This document shows positions 61,717 through 64,000 of a stretch of DNA of 64,000 nt, piece by piece. Every line of letters begins with the position of its first letter. Positions within the stretch are counted from its first letter, which is position 1. Location: NCBI RefSeq assembly GCF_013391105.1, contig NZ_CP058335.1, forward strand, positions 310,001-374,000, given 5' to 3'. Origin of the DNA: Natronomonas salina (lineage in GTDB: Archaea; Halobacteriota; Halobacteria; Halobacteriales; Haloarculaceae). Below the pieces are notes generated by a model that saw only the letters and a program-made list of their open reading frames with translations, was not told the DNA's origin and did no database searches. The translations under genes were made by a program, and so were the position numbers.

Positions 61717-63501
61717 TCAGTCGTCGGCCGGCGCCGTCTCCACCAGCGACTCGGGGTCGACAGCGGCGTGGTGAGCGATGGCGGCGAACGCGTCGTCCTC
61801 CATCCCGAACCGTTCGCCGGAGGTGACGCCGTAGGCGTCCTCCGTCCCGAACCGGGTCTGGACGAACCGCTTGGCGACCATCGCCTTCCGACCGTTCCCG
61901 GCCTCGTCGATCTGGGACTGGGCTTCCGCCAGCAGGAGCGCCGCCGTGACCACGTCGAAGATGAGGTCCGAGAGCCGCTTGGCGTGGTACTGCGCGTAGT
62001 CGCCGTCCTCGGTCGCCAGCGTCCCGAGGGCGTTCTGGAGTTCGAGGAACGCCGATTCGACCTCGTCCGCCAGGTCCTCCAGCAGCGGGTGCTCGACGCC
62101 GTCGAGCTTCTCCTGGACGTAGGGGAGCAACGCCTCGTGGGCGTTCTCGCGATTCAGCGCCCGGAGGGTGTCGAGGGCGAGGATGTTCGAGGGGCCCTCC
62201 CAGATGGGGAGGACCTGCGCGTCGCGGAGGAGGCGCTCGGTGGTGTGCTCGCGGACGTAGCCGTTGCCGCCGAGGACCTCCATCGCGTAGGAGGTCGTCT
62301 CGACGGCCATGCGGGCGGTCTTGTACTTCGCGACCGGGACGAACAGCCGCATCAACTGGTAGGCGTCGTCGCCCGATTTTGCGTCTGTCCGTTCCCGTTC
62401 GTCGAGCAACCGGGCGCCCTCGAAGGTGAAGACGCTCGCGGCCTCGTAGTCGACGGCCATGTCGACGAGGTCGCGGCGCATCAGCGGTTTCTCCTCGAGG
62501 GCGCTCCCGAAGGCCTCGCGGTTGGCGGCGCGGACCTTCGCCTCCAGCAGCGCCCGGCCCATGATGCCGATGGCGCCGGTGGCGTTGGTCAGCCGCTCGA
62601 AGTTCATCATCTCGGCCATATACTTGAAGCCCTCGCCCTCCTCGCCGACGAGGTACGCCTCGGCGCCCTGGAACTCGATCTCGCCGGTGGGGACCGAGAT
62701 GGTGCCGAGCTTGTCCTTCAGACGGCGGAAGTGCGACTCGTTGACCTCCCCGTCGGGCTTCGTCCGCGGGACGAGGAACAGCGACAGGCCCTCGACGCCC
62801 TCCGGGGCGTCGGGGGTGCGGGCGAGCGCAAGGGCTCCCTCCGCGTCGATGTTCGAGCAGAACCACTTCTCGCCGTAGAGCTCGTAGACGCCGTCTTCGC
62901 CGGTCCGCTCGGCCCGGACCTCGTTGGCGCCGACGTCGGAGCCGCCCTGCTCCTCGGTCAGGAACATCGCGCCCTCGATGTGCTCCTCCAGGTCGCGTGA
63001 CGTCAGCCCCTCGAAGTACTCCGCTAGGTCGCCGTCGTCGAACTTCTCGAGGACGATGGCCGCACCGGTGGTCATCGAGACCGGACAGCAGAACCCGCCG
63101 TCGACGTAGGAGAGCAGCGTCTGCATCATCAGGACGTGGCTCAGCCCGACCGGTTCGTCGCGGCCCGGCGGCGCGTGGAAGGCGTCGTGAGTGATGCCGA
63201 ACTCCTCGTAGGCGATCCGCTCCTGCTCCTCGACGAACGGGTGGTACCGGACCCCGTTGAGCCGGTCGCCGTACTTGTCGAAGGACTTCAGTTCGTGGCC
63301 CTCCTCGTCGATCCGGTCGGCGGTGTCGGCCATCCGGTGGCCGAGGACTTCGCCGAACTCCGAGAGGACGTCCTCGGCCCACTCGTACTCGTCGTCCGGG
63401 TAGACGCGTCGGGCCTCGAACCGGAGGGTCGGGTCGAGTTCCCAGTAGTTGCAGTCCCGGCCCTCGTCCAGTTGCCCGTAGTCTATCGGGTCGGTCGACA
63501 T
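61717..63501 (-). CDS. Acyl-CoA dehydrogenase, AidB-like large form
   Basis: 594 residues, longer than the classic 380-residue family because of the C-terminal extension. FAD-binding parts: FLTEEQGGSDVGANEVRAE, YGEKWFCSNIDAEGALALART, FERLTNATGAIGIMGRALLEA, and YAMEVLGGNGYVREHTTERLLRDAQ, ending in IWEGPSNILALDTLRALNR. The arrangement matches AidB-type/long acyl-CoA dehydrogenases. The TATA-like atttatgc, complement of 63528-63535, is 27-34 bases upstream. It is divergent from an enoyl-CoA hydratase, consistent with a beta-oxidation pair. Confidence 0.88.
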   Translation of the reverse strand: MSTDPIDYGQLDEGRDCNYWELDPTLRFEARRVYPDDEYEWAEDVLSEFGEVLGHRMADTADRIDEEGHELKSFDKYGDRLNGVRYHPFVEEQERIAYEEFGITHDAFHAPPGRDEPVGLSHVLMMQTLLSYVDGGFCCPVSMTTGAAIVLEKFDDGDLAEYFEGLTSRDLEEHIEGAMFLTEEQGGSDVGANEVRAERTGEDGVYELYGEKWFCSNIDAEGALALARTPDAPEGVEGLSLFLVPRTKPDGEVNESHFRRLKDKLGTISVPTGEIEFQGAEAYLVGEEGEGFKYMAEMMNFERLTNATGAIGIMGRALLEAKVRAANREAFGSALEEKPLMRRDLVDMAVDYEAASVFTFEGARLLDERERTDAKSGDDAYQLMRLFVPVAKYKTARMAVETTSYAMEVLGGNGYVREHTTERLLRDAQVLPIWEGPSNILALDTLRALNRENAHEALLPYVQEKLDGVEHPLLEDLADEVESAFLELQNALGTLATEDGDYAQYHAKRLSDLIFDVVTAALLLAEAQSQIDEAGNGRKAMVAKRFVQTRFGTEDAYGVTSGERFGMEDDAFAAIAHHAAVDPESLVETAPADD

Positions 63502-63650
63502 GTCCTGGGGGTTTGGGATGCGGTAGCATAAATCTCCGTCCGCCGGGATCGGTCGGTTGAACTCCGGTTCCCAATTTCACGGTTAAACTAATTGTTCGTT
63601 TCCGACCGTCCGAAATCATGATAGGAATGCCCCCACATGCCACAGGCAGG
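63502..63650. promoter_or_regulatory. Divergent promoter of acyl-CoA dehydrogenase and enoyl-CoA hydratase
   Basis: The TATA-like atttatgc (complement of 63528-63535) serves the dehydrogenase and gttaaacta at 63582-63590 serves the plus-strand hydratase, giving a predicted start near 63613. Two in-frame ATGs at 63618 and 63627 lie between that point and the preferred start at 63651. Confidence 0.45.
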
Positions 63651-64000
63651 ATGGCTACGAGCGAGGAACTCTCCAACGAGGACCTGGACGTCGAGGTCGC
63701 CGCCGACGACCTCGTGGTCCGGGCGACGATCGACCGGGCCGAGGACCGCAACGCCCTGAACGAGAACGTCATCGAGGGGCTCCTCGGCGTCCTCGAGTAC
63801 GCCGACGACGGGCCGGCCCGGGTCGTCGTGATCCGGGGCGCCGAGGGCACCTTCTGCGCCGGCGGCGACATCAAGTCGATGGCCAGCGCAGTCGGCCAGG
63901 GCTCGCAGGCCTACCGCGAGGGCTTCGCCGGCATGAAGGACCTCATCGAGACCGCCGTCGACACCGCCGCCCTCACCGTCGCCGCCGTCGAGGGCTACTG
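63651..64000 (+). CDS. Enoyl-CoA hydratase/isomerase, partial
   Basis: About 116 residues visible, 3' end beyond the window; the frame is open to base 64000. Start ATG 63651, with upstream in-frame ATGs at 63618 and 63627. The crotonase fold is visible: VVRATIDRAEDRNALNENVIEG (usual ALNxx site), VVIRGAEGTFCAGGDIKSM (oxyanion loop with AGGD), and TAALTVAAVEGY. It hydrates enoyl-CoA in fatty-acid breakdown. Divergent from the acyl-CoA dehydrogenase. Confidence 0.85.
   Translation, partial: MATSEELSNEDLDVEVAADDLVVRATIDRAEDRNALNENVIEGLLGVLEYADDGPARVVVIRGAEGTFCAGGDIKSMASAVGQGSQAYREGFAGMKDLIETAVDTAALTVAAVEGY

Overview
The window is chromosomal DNA of a haloarchaeon (class Halobacteria). Evidence seen directly: high G+C with strongly G/C third codon positions, acidic proteins, archaeal-only genes (two RNase P proteins, AglB and AglJ, halocyanin, LSm with ribosomal protein L37e, UPF0179, an MTH865-like protein), TATA-like elements about 25-35 bases before start codons (leaderless style), almost no ribosome-binding sites, and many 1-17 base gene overlaps. 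The genus cannot be fixed by reading alone. There is no CRISPR array, insertion sequence, rRNA operon or obvious provirus. Most of the window is core chromosome; accessory-looking patches are at about 320-880, 8.4-11.6 kb, 38.1-38.3 kb and 46.1-46.7 kb.

Layout. 1-8 kb: on the minus strand aglB, a DUF368 membrane protein, a rhomboid protease, a small membrane protein, rnp3, a methyltransferase and rnp2, with a HEPN gene in the opposite orientation between the last two; aglJ is divergent from aglB. So N-glycosylation (AglJ charges dolichol phosphate, AglB transfers the glycan, DUF368 may recycle the lipid carrier) sits beside RNase P. 8-13.5 kb: a ribbon-helix-helix regulator, an unknown protein, a tiny membrane peptide facing a frameshifted CHAT-family protease, an MBL-like protein, a VOC protein. 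13.5-18.9 kb: acyl-CoA dehydrogenase and acyl-CoA carboxylase (divergent, with a shared repeated motif) and several winged-helix regulators. 18.9-26.6 kb: a four-gene operon of two PrkA kinases, YeaH/DUF444 and SpoVR, all overlapping.

27-38 kb: single metabolic and small conserved genes (UPF0179, SDR, aspartoacylase family, AhpD-like, acyl-CoA synthetase, Na+/H+ antiporter, DUF63, inositol phosphatase), then tRNA-Leu(CAA) followed by a structured non-coding stretch. 38.4-46.1 kb: GNAT, DUF309, an oxidative-stress-like cluster (manganese catalase, Tat-exported binding protein, halocyanin), riboflavin reductase ArfC, thioredoxin reductase divergent from an R2-type diiron/Mn-Fe protein, tRNA-Glu(UUC). 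46.1-55 kb: a gene-poor stretch, phosphatidylserine decarboxylase, Hsp20, acyl-CoA synthetase, CysE, an AlkA-type glycosylase, PurF, L37e and LSm. 55-64 kb: M42 peptidase, BKACE enzyme, a zinc metalloprotease, thiolase with its DUF35 partner, a large acyl-CoA dehydrogenase and the start of an enoyl-CoA hydratase. At least seven genes of CoA-thioester metabolism are spread over the window, suggesting a heterotroph that degrades fatty or branched acids.

The most interesting candidates are the CHAT protease/membrane-peptide locus (8.7-11.6 kb), the DUF368-AglB gene pair, the HEPN gene inside the RNase P cluster, the hairpin-rich stretch carrying a second copy of the tRNA-Leu 3' end, and several perfect inverted repeats placed on predicted transcription starts.
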